A DNA stretch of 64,000 bases from Phoronis australis. Lineage: Eukaryota; Phoronida; Phoronidae. Below, piece after piece: positions 47,201 to 56,546 of this stretch (positions within the stretch are counted from its first letter, which is position 1; each line of letters starts with the position of its first letter). Made by a program: the position numbers and the translations under genes. The notes below the pieces were generated by a model, which made no database searches, was not told the DNA's origin, and was given only the letters and a program-made list of their open reading frames with translations. Where the stretch lies: NCBI GenBank assembly GCA_002633005.1, contig NMRA01000147.1:246001-310000 (forward strand), in the 5' to 3' direction.

Positions 47201-47569
47201 TAAATATTTAACAATCTTGCAGAGTGCAGTGTTGCCTTGGAAACGAAAAGTAATGTCCCAGGCTAATTGTGGTAAGACGTTGAAAAATCCGACACAAAGA
47301 TCCGCAAAACACAAGTGCATGAAGAAATAGTACATTCGAGAGAGCTTCGCACGCCGCCACTGTCTCAGAAGTAAGGCGAGTAAAATAGAGTTACCGCCAA
47401 TGGTAAAAGCGAGGATTACTGCCTGCACAATAATCTCGATTAGTGCGATATTCTCGTCACGTCCGAGATTGTGTTTTGTTCTGTTGGTATTGGTGGAATT
47501 AAGTGTTCCATTCATATTGTCGAGAAACAAAAGGGAACTGTTCGAAACATTGAATGGTAGAGTCGTCAT
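44253..47569 (-). CDS. Vasopressin/oxytocin-receptor-like GPCR, 2 coding exons, isoform B (418 aa)
   Basis: Exon 1 (47569-46525, 348 codons plus one base, donor GAG|GTAAGG) joins exon 2B (44464-44253, acceptor TTTATTGTTTCAG) in phase 1. The N-terminus has five sequons (Asn7, 10, 20, 24, 29). TM1 has GN at 59-60 and TM2 has LCFADLCVGFFNVLPQLAWD. Cys117 and Cys196 are the expected disulphide pair. TM3 ends AIDRFLAICHPL (DRF at 141-143), loop 3 is long and basic, and TM6 has KIKTIKLT then CWSP (327-330). Exon 2B supplies TM7 (LNSCTNPWIYLAFN) and an Arg/Ser-rich tail ending EIIL. VLPQxxWDITxRF and LNSCxNPWIY are hallmarks of the vasopressin/oxytocin group; the neuropeptide-S/CCAP group is the main alternative. 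An intron just before TM7 is also found in vertebrate members. The intron (about 2.1 kb) holds repeats and a second TM7 exon (44519-44661). Confidence 0.88.
44519..44661 (-). CDS. Alternative last exon (2A) of the vasopressin/oxytocin-receptor-like gene
   Basis: Acceptor TTTTCTCCTTTTTCAG, then two bases completing the split codon and 46 residues to TGA, in the same phase as exon 2B, giving a 395-residue isoform A. It encodes its own TM7 (FASLNSCMNPWIYLAFN) and a short tail with one Cys (KLQCRDTSHRPN) ending SFVY. Between the LNSC...LAFN segments of 2A and 2B nearly all DNA differences are synonymous, so both appear to have been under protein-level selection. Because 2A contains a stop and no donor follows, a 2A transcript would probably carry 2B as 3' UTR. 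Expression of both forms is inferred. Confidence 0.75.
45672..45740 (+). repeat. Tail fragment of the tRNA-derived SINE, opposite orientation
   Basis: GCGATCAGTGCAATGGGCCC, then GGCTTGCGCATGT and GATACAACGCGTAACA match the reverse complement of 45996-46060. Confidence 0.45.
45738..45835 (-). repeat. SINE-like dispersed repeat, copy 2
   Basis: On the minus strand: GGCGCACCCAGCCTTTAATA, then GGGGCTCGATCTGGACC and GGGGGTCACAGG. Same family as 43433-43560. Confidence 0.45.
45996..46212 (-). mobile_element. tRNA-derived SINE, copy A
   Basis: Minus strand: head GCATTGTGTCTTAGTGTGAT and GTCATGAGTTAGTCCCAC (degenerate A and B boxes), then AGAGCTCGGTTTAACTA, AAGCATAAACATGGTTCCAA, GTGATCAGTGCAGTGAG and a GGTACAACATGCACCAAAC tail. 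Lies in the receptor intron. Shares order with 54015-54220 and 55500-55702. Confidence 0.65.
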
Positions 47570-47859
47570 TTCCCTTTGAATATCTGTACTAGAAGTGTGC
47601 CGTCAAATAGTCGAGAATTTCTGAAATAAAGAAAGCATTGAACTTTAAAGAAACATTTTGTACGCCACTATTTTGATATACAACGAACTGCCTGTACTGA
47701 TTAATTTTTCCTGTCTCGAAAAACCATGTTTTTCACATACCCCTACACCTAGCATAACAATTGCTTTTGGAAAAGAGTTGATCAGAGTCAAGAAGACACT
47801 TGTATAATTCATGTGCACATACTCTTTACGTGATTTGTGAGCTTGTATTTAAGTAGGAG

Positions 47860-49300
47860 GGTGAGGGAGAAAACGATTAAGTCAGAGAGGGAACAAGTGA
47901 GTGACGGAGGAAGCGGGTGTATAAGTGCTGATGGGAAAGGGAGGGGGTACGCTATGAGAGAGTAAGTGAAGAGCGGGGGAGGGTGAATGAGATAGTGAAT
48001 GAGGAAGGGGAGTGAAGGGGGGGGGGGAGNNNNNNNNNNNNNNNNNNNNNNNNNNNNNNNNNNNNNNNNNNNNNNNNNNNNNNNNNNNNNNNNNNNNNNN
48101 NNNNNNNNNNNNNNNNNNNNNNNNNNNNNNNNNNNNNNNNNNNNNNNNNNNNNNNNNNNNNNNNNNNNNNNNNNNNNNNNNNNNNNNNNNNNNNNNNNNN
48201 NNNNNNNNNNNNNNNNNNNNNNNNNNNNNNNNNNNNNNNNNNNNNNNNNNNNNNNNNNNNNNNNNNNNNNNNNNNNNNNNNNNNNNNNNNNNNNNNNNNN
48301 NNNNNNNNNNNNNNNNNNNNNNNNNNNNNNNNNNNNNNNNNNNNNNNNNNNNNNNNNNNNNNNNNNNNNNNNNNNNNNNNNNNNNNNNNNNNNNNNNNNN
48401 NNNNNNNNNNNNNNNNNNNNNNNNNNNNNNNNNNNNNNNNNNNNNNNNNNNNNNNNNNNNNNNNNNNNNNNNNNNNNNNNNNNNNNNNNNNNNNNNNNNN
48501 NNNNNNNNNNNNNNNNNNNNNNNNNNNNNNNNNNNNNNNNNNNNNNNNNNNNNNNNNNNNNNNNNNNNNNNNNNNNNNNNNNNNNNNNNNNNNNNNNNNN
48601 NNNNNNNNNNNATGAGGGGTGCGTGTAAGTGGGGGAGGGAGTAACTAATGAGGGGTGTGTGTAAGTGGGGAAGAGAGTGAATGAGAGTAAATTAAGTGAG
48701 GGAGTGAGTGAGTGAAGTAGATGGTGTGTAAGTGCCGAGTGGGTGAGTGTGGAGGGCGTTTGTGAGTGAAGGAAGGAGTGAGTGAGTGAGCGAGTGAGGG
48801 AGTGTGTACAGTAAGTGAGTGAGGGAGTGAGCTGGGAGGGCGTGTGTAAGAGAGGGAAGGAGTAAATGAGTGTAAAGTGAGGGAGAGAGTGCATGCGTGA
48901 GTGAGTGAGTGAGTGCGGGAGAGTGTACGTGAGGGCGTTTGTAAGTGAAGGAATCAGAGAGTGAGTGAGTGAGTGAGTGAGTGAGTGAGGGGAGGGAGTG
49001 TGTACAGTAAGTGAGGGAGGGAGTGGGGGATTGAGGGAGGGTGTGTGTAAGTGAGGGTATGGTTGTGTACGTGTAAGGGTGAGAGTGATTGATTGATGGT
49101 GGGAGTGTGTGAATGAGTGAGTTGCGAGGCAGTGAATGAGGGAGGGGGAGGGATTGAGTGAGTGAGGACGGGAGGGACTGCGTGTGTGTGCGAGTGAGGG
49201 ATGGGAGTGAGTGAATGAATGACTGGTGAGCGTGATTGAGGGAGTAAGTGACTGAGTTAGCGAGTGACTGTGGGAGTGATCGAGTGTGGGGGGAGGGTAA
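47860..49300 (+). repeat. GAGT-rich minisatellite containing a 582-base assembly gap
   Basis: Long runs of GTGAGTGAGTGAGGGAG with irregular GTGTGTAAGTGAGGG inserts; Ns at 48030-48611 after a pure G run. The long minus-strand Ser/His/Thr/Leu frame is only the translation of this repeat. Confidence 0.92.
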
Positions 49301-49780
49301 GAGATTATGGATGCCATTCGGTAGTGTAACCGATGGAAACAGTTTTTTCAATGGCACCTGCACAATATGAAATCAGTTGAAATCGTTTAGTGCCCACTTT
49401 AGGATATTTGTTTTTACCCAAGTACTGATTTCTTGTTCTCATAATTTGCAGGCATTATACATGTACATATATAGCGTGAACATTGCACAAACGGGGCGAG
49501 AACTAGAAACGTGTAAGATATTTGGTTAGTGAAAATGTGTTTGATATCAATTCATTTAGAAGTTCATTAAAGCGATAGATAGGATTTTCCTCTTAATAGC
49601 ATTAAATGAATTGAAATGGCATCATTAAAATTCCATTCAAGGCGGCACGAATGGTTCATCGACAAAGAATGTGAGGGAAAGTTGGCATTCTGGAAATTTA
49701 ATTGGTGTCAGGACATAGAGTTGTGCGAATCAACGATGTAAAGCAATAGCAATGTCGGAAGATGTCGCCGTCATTGCCAT

Positions 49781-49912
49781 GACGATGATGGTGATCATGA
49801 TCATGATCACCATCATCATCATCATCATCATCATCACCATCACCATCATCATCATCACCATCACCATCACCATCATCACCATCACTGTCATCATCATCAC
49901 CATCACCATCAC

Positions 49913-49943
<31 letters not shown>

Positions 49944-49945
49944 GC
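49781..49945 (+). repeat. ATC/ACC trinucleotide microsatellite with 34-bp palindrome at its edge
   Basis: ATCATCACCATCACC-type runs. At 49784-49817 GATGATGGTGATCATGA is followed directly by its exact reverse complement, where the repeat flips strand polarity. Asp-rich and Met-rich frames here are artefacts. Confidence 0.93.
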
Positions 49946-50109
49946 CCTCATCAACAATCATATCCCTTTCATAGCATTTATAGTTTCTGTTTCCCACGTC
50001 CCACGTCATCACTAATTTCTGCGCTATTCCTGTCAGTTTCATTAAATTTTTACTTTTAAAAAGGGTAGATAATCCCACGACGTCTGTCAAAAACTGACAC
50101 GTCATTCAG

Positions 50110-50920
50110 GCCAATTACAGTTGTAAGATTGGTCTCATTGTGTTCCTTAAGATTAGAAATGATTTTAAGGCTTAAAAAAGAATAGACAGGTGGTAACTTG
50201 GCCCGACCAGGCCTGGTAAATTGCTGGTCACGGTGGGTTGATCAGAATTAGTATATCCCAAAGTGGGCAGCGTAAAAAATATGAGAGACAAAGCCCATTT
50301 TCACAGACATACTATCAGTTTCAACAAAATTATAACTTATAATTTCCATAAAACTGCTTTTAATCAAAACTCCATCTTCACAAAGCGCGTGTAACGACGC
50401 GTTTTCCTTTGCACTATTCCCGTACATGTACAGTTATATACGCCGTATGTTTCCCGTACGCCAGTTAGAGAGTACACATAGTGTACTAAAATACAAAAAA
50501 GTTCCGTTTTCAGAAAACAGGTGCAAAAATTATCTTGAAAATTATTTGAAATTTCCAATTTCGGCAACACAATATTTTCTTTATTTTATAATTCTAAACA
50601 AACGATAAGATCTCCTAAAAGATAGGAAAAATTTCACCTGAAACCGGCAAGTGAACCACTCAGAGTTGCATAACCTCAGTTTAAGGTTATGTAGGACCCA
50701 GTAGACAAATATCCAAACATCATGTCTCAGAAATCGCTGAGCATATGAATCGTTATACAGGCTCTATTCTTCACCGAAATATGTGGTTTTACCGAGTTAA
50801 ATATTAATAGGTTTTTTGACATATTTGGCTCAATACAAACACTTGTCGTCCTAACAGACTCCTATGTACTTAACATCATTAACTGTTTTTCGACGTTGGC
50901 AATGTTCAGCGGCAAGAGGT
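50110..50920. other. Intergenic, no gene recognised
   Basis: AT-rich, nothing assignable. Confidence 0.4.
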
Positions 50921-50930
50921 GGGGAAACTC

Positions 50931-51392
50931 ATTGTTGAACAATAATCTAACCTTTTCTTGTAGTTGAGCGATGAGCGGTATTCACTACATTGTTGAACAA
51001 TAATCTAACCTTTTCTTGTAGTTGAGCGATGAGCGGTATTTGCTACATTGTTGAACAATAATCTAACCTTTTCTTGTAGTTGAGCGATGAGCGGTATTCA
51101 CTACATTGTTGAACAATAATCTAACCTTTTCTTGTAGTTGAGCGATGAGCGGTATTCACTACATTGTTGAACATTAATCTAACCTTTTCTTGTAGTTGAG
51201 CGATGAGCGGTATTCACTACATTGTTGAACATTAATCTAACCTTTTCTTGTAGTTGAGCGATGAGCGGTATTTGCTACATTGTTGAACATTAATCTAACC
51301 TTTTCTTGTAGTTGAGCGATGAGCGGTATTCACTACATTGTTGAACAATAATCTAACCTTTTCTTGTAGTTGAGCGATGAGCGGTATTCACT
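50931..51392 (+). repeat. 58-bp tandem repeat, 8 copies
   Basis: Unit starts ATTGTTGAACAATAATCTAA, contains CCTTTTCTTGTAGTTGAGCG and ends ATGAGCGGTATTCACTAC. Period is exactly 58 bp throughout. Only two variable sites are seen: AACAATAAT or AACATTAAT, and TATTCACTACA or TATTTGCTACA. ATTGTTGAACAAT is a 13-bp palindrome in each unit. Confidence 0.97.
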
Positions 51393-51394
51393 TT

Positions 51395-54010
51395 AAGTTG
51401 TTTATTACATTTTTCTACAAAATTATAAGATAATTTATTCCCAGGTATGACGAACACAGATATCAGCTATTTTTATATTGCAGAGAACGTCCTAGTACCC
51501 ACAAAATGTTTTGCCGGACAAGAAATTGATGCTTCGATGGCAAAACTAAATAATCCACTGCCATTGTCGCTGTTATTTAAAACAATCTATCTGATTTTAA
51601 TAACGGTTACTGACAGCTACGGCGAATAGCGCATACAAACGAACGGAAACAACTCCAGTATTGTACCTCCCGGATGGAGGCTTTACGTCCCTCCCGTACA
51701 GAAAAGTGGGTTTACTGGGGTTAATATGTGCATTTCTGAGGCGATGAGAGTTTTCTGGGGGGTTGTGAGTTTTCATGGTGCTCTTCGGTACGTACACCTT
51801 TTTAAATATTTGTAACACCAGCGCATGGTTTATGGCAAAGTGTTCTATGTATCGATGAATTTGAATCCCGCTCTGATAAATCTGCAGCTATGATCAAGGG
51901 GTTCGGCAAATGAGATTGACTCCTCAATTCTTGACACAGAAACGCGTCTAAGTACGTGTACGATGTTCGAAGAATGCGTATAAACAACGGCAAATTGAAA
52001 ACAGGGTTGAGATAACGAAATAATCGACCAAACCAAATCAAGAACAGCTTTCCTTGCTGTACAATAGTTAACATCTATATCCCTGGGAAGCTCACTATAG
52101 TTACTCTCTAACCTAAAGTATAAAAGCTATATTGCGTGCTGTTTATTAGGTAAAATGATCAATATCGTACTATACCCCGTCTTAGACAATGACGAGTGTC
52201 GAACTTTTTAGTTAAATTTTGCAAAAGCGTCACAAAAATAGAGTCGTAAAATATGGCAGTTAATTGTTGAAACACTTTTTGTCAATTGTTGAAACACTTT
52301 TTTGTCAATAGTTATACTGTGGCCTGAACAAGGATCGTATATTTACGTTTTCATTTTGACTGATAAAATGTTCTCATTATTTTATCTTATTTTCAAGTTT
52401 GCCAATTTGACCAGCCGAACCAGCGTTAACATTAACTTTAAGGCAAGGGGGGTTGTGGTGGAGATGGGATTTCTAATGTCTAATTCCGTAACATTCTCCC
52501 GGAAAGAACTTTATCAGAAGTAACTCTACAGCTGCGTTTTACTTAACATTGTTACCCTCGCTGCACCTAGCCTTTTAAAAATCCAGTAACCCCCCGGGGG
52601 TTTTGATGAAACCGCCCATACATGCAAGTGTTTGCCAATTAAATTTAAATGCGTCGCCACCCCGTGTGTACTAACGACTGCTCAAGGGCGAATACTGTTT
52701 TGGAAACAATTTAAAGATGTCTTATCAGAATAAATTTCATCGACTGAATTATTCTCCATAAAAATTTCAAAAAGATGTTTTACTAAAATGAAGCACGTGT
52801 TAATAAAACAGTGGCAGACAGACTGATTAAAATGAATATACAGCATTTCGATAACCACTTTTTACACCGACGTCTACTTCCTGCAGAATCATTAGGTGGC
52901 GTATTAGTTTGTGTTATCGCAAATGCAAATACATGTAAAAAGGTTTTAGCCTCACTTGGGACAGCTGTTATGTCAGTCACAAGTTGTTCAAGTCATATTA
53001 TAAACTTCAGACCACCGAAAATCTAAACTACTCTTTTAATAATATACTCAAAACATTTTCATTTATTTTTCTGAAATCAATAAAAAAGTGAGAGAGTAAA
53101 GTAAGATACCCGTGCCTTTCGGTATGGATGGTGTAAAACCTTTGGCTTGTGTATGGAGACGAGCCAACGGAAATAATTGTCAAGTAAAAAGCCGGTGAAA
53201 GAGGATACGGCAAAACCTCATTAAATTTAGGGCACACTATGACTGACGAGTAAAATTTTATTTGTTGACTCCTTGATGAAAGATATGTAGCACAAAATAA
53301 ACGCAATATCATGTACCACGAGACTATAATTCTGAGAAATTTTGGGATTCGTCACAATGTTAGACACCTTTTGAAAAATCAAAAAGCTAACCAATTCGGG
53401 CAATTTTTTTTCCAAAATTGTTGAATGTTCCCGTATTTTGTGCCTTTCAGTAGTTCGTCCATAATGCTTTTGAACACAGACTTAAAAGAGATCAACTACG
53501 TTTCATGACCTGAGCTAGAGTGAAACATGTAACGATGACAGAGCGATGGATACTAAAACTTTCGAGAGTTTACGCAATACCTGCATTTCAACTGTAGAGC
53601 ACAAACGTATGTACGAGCAGGAGCAGTTGCCACAGAGCAGGTGCAAAATTAATCATCATTCATAAAGTAGATGTTCATCAGTGATAATTAATTCATGAAT
53701 GCTTCCATTCCACGGTTAAAGGTATGCGTGTGTATGAGGAATTCGGTCTCAGAAAAGCCGTTTGAACTAAATACTTTTTCTAAACGAGAGGCACCTTAAT
53801 CAGATAAACTTTTAGAAAAAAATGGATAAGTGAATCGTAGAAAAGTGCTTAAGAGAATGAAACGCACCTGAAAATTACAAAACACATGAAGCTGCCACAA
53901 CCTTGCTTCTGTGAAACACTAACTTTTGATTAAGACCGCTTACAGTTAGGAAAATGGTATCAATTTGTGCTTTCTCAAGTTAAGTGCAGTTTCTGAACTT
54001 TAAAAAAATG
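51395..54010. other. Intergenic, no gene recognised
   Basis: No frame with splice support or known motifs; short frames around 51.4, 52.3, 52.8 and 53.1 kb appear to be chance. Confidence 0.4.
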
Positions 54011-54014
54011 TAGG

Positions 54015-54220
54015 CGATTTGGTACACGTTCTACCAGACATGGAGAGGCCGCTCAGGTGGGCCTTTCACTGATCACCTGAAACCATTTTTAGTCTTTGTT
54101 AACTAATAGCTAAAACCGAGCTGAGGAGCTGAAGGATGTTAGTAGCAGTTTGTGCCCATTGGAACTCGAAACCACGAACTTGATTAAAGGAATCCGACAC
54201 ATACATGTATGCCTCATCTA
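54015..54220 (-). mobile_element. tRNA-derived SINE, copy B
   Basis: Shares with copies A and C the ACTGATCACCTGRAACCAT block, the AACCGAGCTGAGGAGCTGA block and, at the head, GGAACTCGAAACCACGAAC (B-box region on the minus strand). Confidence 0.6.
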
Positions 54221-54336
54221 GTCTCTGGACTTGGAAAGATAATGACATTACGTTATTGTTTGAGACCAACCTTCCGTTCAGTTAACGGTAGGACCTCGAT
54301 AAAAAACAAGACTTCGCGGGATTACGTGAGATATCA

Positions 54337-55331
54337 GTGGCAGATCTAGGATATTACAAGGGGGGGGGTCAACATTTAGTCTGTAAACATTCGCTGAAAG
54401 CACGATTGTAGATGCGTATAGCACCGAATGGGGGTAGGTGGGGGAACATTTTCTGTTCATTCCTCTAAAATCAAGCATTTTCCTTGACTTCCGAAGTATT
54501 ATCCAAGAAAAAAGGCAAAAAAAAAAAAAAAAAACACGAAGGAGGTGTCACAAAGGAAAAACTGCAAATACCCCAGAATCGACCTCACGACCTGTGGGAT
54601 ACAAAGCGCGTGCTTTACCACTGCACCACCACGATTTAACTCCTAGTGTAATACTAAGAGACCTACTTGTTTATGGTCCACAGCGTTTGCGCGCGAAACC
54701 TCCTTATTTTGTAATGTTGATTACATGGTTTATATTTTGTGCAATCAGTTCATTACAGATTTGTTGTATTTAAAATAGTCTTCAATTGCCCAAAAGACCA
54801 AATCCGTTTTTTGTGTTGGCAATAACGACGTGATTGCTTTGGAAATCGTCTTAACTTAAGGTTTGACAAAGAGAGAATTATGAGTTTCTGAGTGATTCAC
54901 TAAGGCTTCGATTAAAATTGACATCTTACCAGCAGCTCCTGTTTTTTCATCATCACTCAGATTCCATTTTCTTTAAAAATGAAGTAATTTTCTTCATTGT
55001 ACAGTGGCGCAGACGACGGAAACGGAGTCGTAGTGCCCAGTGCCACTGCCGGTCACCTGGGATATCGCGGGTGAGCCTACATGTATACCCAGCCATACAT
55101 GTAGTTCCGTTACGATTGCGCCGTGTTCCGAATTTGACACTTGAACTTGGATCTGACCCCCACCCCCAAAACACTAAAACTGCACATATCTAAATCTTTT
55201 TTCAGCCGTATAATTTTAATTACCGGGGTTAATTAATGAACTCAACATTTCCCAACGCTCTTGCTGTTTTAATTTTTGCGGCAACCAAGGGGGGGGGGGC
55301 TGGGGGCCCCGCCCCCTAAATCCGCCTATGG
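54337..55331 (-). mobile_element. hAT-like element, about 1 kb, full-length copy
   Basis: Runs from CAGTGGCAGATCTAGGATAT to CCTAAATCCGCCTATG, the inverted equivalent of 10190-11093. The segment at 54337-54440 matches the part flanking the gap at 10951, and 54955-55331 matches 63646-64000 on the opposite strand. It contains a tRNA-like segment (54568-54635) after a pure A run. No transposase frame is seen; non-autonomous. Confidence 0.65.
54568..54635 (-). repeat. tRNA-like sequence (SINE head or tRNA pseudogene)
   Basis: Minus strand: GTGGTGCAGTGGTAAAGCA (A-box-like), CGCGCTTTGTATCCCACAG (anticodon-arm-like), GTCGTGAGGTCGATTCTGGG (B-box-like). The 3' acceptor strand is absent and the A18 run at about 54518-54535 lies downstream, so it looks like a retroposed tRNA-derived element rather than a functional tRNA. 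Confidence 0.5.
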
Positions 55332-55499
55332 ATATTGCCCTGTACATGTATTTTGAATGAGAACACGCGACTTTGATTAGATTTTAGCTAGGTCTTAGCG
55401 TAGGTCCTAGCGTTGCTGAACGCACGCGCCAGGCTCATTGACTTGTCACGCCGAATCATTCCGCGTACGGAGCATGGTCTCAAGCAATTACAGAAATAG

Positions 55500-55702
55500 T
55501 TGCTCGCGGTCTGATACAAGGCAGGTCCAACACACTGATCACCTGGAACCATGTTTATGCTTTATCATTATATTTAAGTGAGGCTGAGGAGCTAGGGGCC
55601 TGACTCAAGGGTACATGTAGCAGTGTGCACGAATGAAACTCGAACTCATGAACTTGAGTAAAAGAAGTGGACACGTATTCTACTAGGCCACACTGCCTCC
55701 TC
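55500..55702 (-). mobile_element. tRNA-derived SINE, copy C (best head)
   Basis: Minus strand: GTGTGGCCTAGTAGAATACG (A box) and AAGTTCATGAGTTCGAGTTT (B box) about 35 bases later, as in a tRNA; then the shared body ending in GGTTCCAGGTGATCAGTGTG. Flanking duplications were not determined. Confidence 0.7.
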
Positions 55703-55709
55703 TCTGAAG

Positions 55710-56540
55710 CAATAACCGAGATCCCAGGTCTTTCCGAGCTCATATATCGCGTCTCACCTTAATAAGGAACAAGTTGAAATCAATTATATGGCGGTAAGTT
55801 GTCTATGTTAACCGTTCCTTTGATGTAGCTCGCTAATGTTATTTCTCGCTTTTACCAGTAATGTATGCATTACTGGGAAAAGCAAAATAATAAAATCACT
55901 CCTAGTTGCTTCTCAGATTGTTTCAGTCATTCCATTAGTGTTGAGGATTTTTTCTACACGTAGTTTCGCGTGTGTATTTCCAGCTGATACTCTCGCCGAG
56001 TGAAGCCAATAAAAAGCTTAATTAACGACTTTGCCGAACTACCAGGAAATTGGCTGTAGCCTCAGTGAAGCAAAAGACGATAATCTATTTTAAGCTAAAT
56101 TAGAGCGTTAAGCAACATCTAGCGTTTATTAGCAAAACCCGTATTTAGATACGTGAAACTTCATACTTTGATTTTGTTTTTAGATATTTGAAACACTTGA
56201 CATGAGGATCCAATTCCACGAAGTTCGAAAGAAAGGACTTAGCATTAGCTGTGCAAATTGGGCTAAAATGTTTCTCTGTGTGCTCATTGTCCTTACTAAT
56301 AGCTAGCCAGTGGCCCATTCGTGGACTTGACACCTTTCTGTAAGAATTTCTACACATGACTTATATGCCAAACAATGCATTATTAACCTGTTAAAAACTA
56401 TCTCTACATATCATCATCATCAACATACTCTAAAACCGAAAGAAACATTCATTAATTTAAAAACATTCATTGCAACCATTATAAGACTTGTCATTCATGC
56501 ATTTGTAAATTATGTATCATAACGACAGATCCAATTTCCA
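55710..56540. other. Intergenic, no gene recognised
   Basis: AT-rich; nothing assignable. Confidence 0.4.
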
Positions 56541-56546
56541 CCTGAT

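Noticed and set aside
47809-49363. 502- and 223-residue Ser/His/Thr/Leu-rich minus-strand frames
   Set aside because: Produced by the GAGT-type minisatellite and interrupted by 582 Ns; no start context or domain.
49698-50105. Asp-rich 135-residue frame
   Set aside because: ATC/ACC microsatellite read on the other strand.
54568-54635. Functional tRNA gene
   Set aside because: A and B boxes are present but the 3' acceptor strand is missing and an A run follows; fits a retroposed tRNA-like element.
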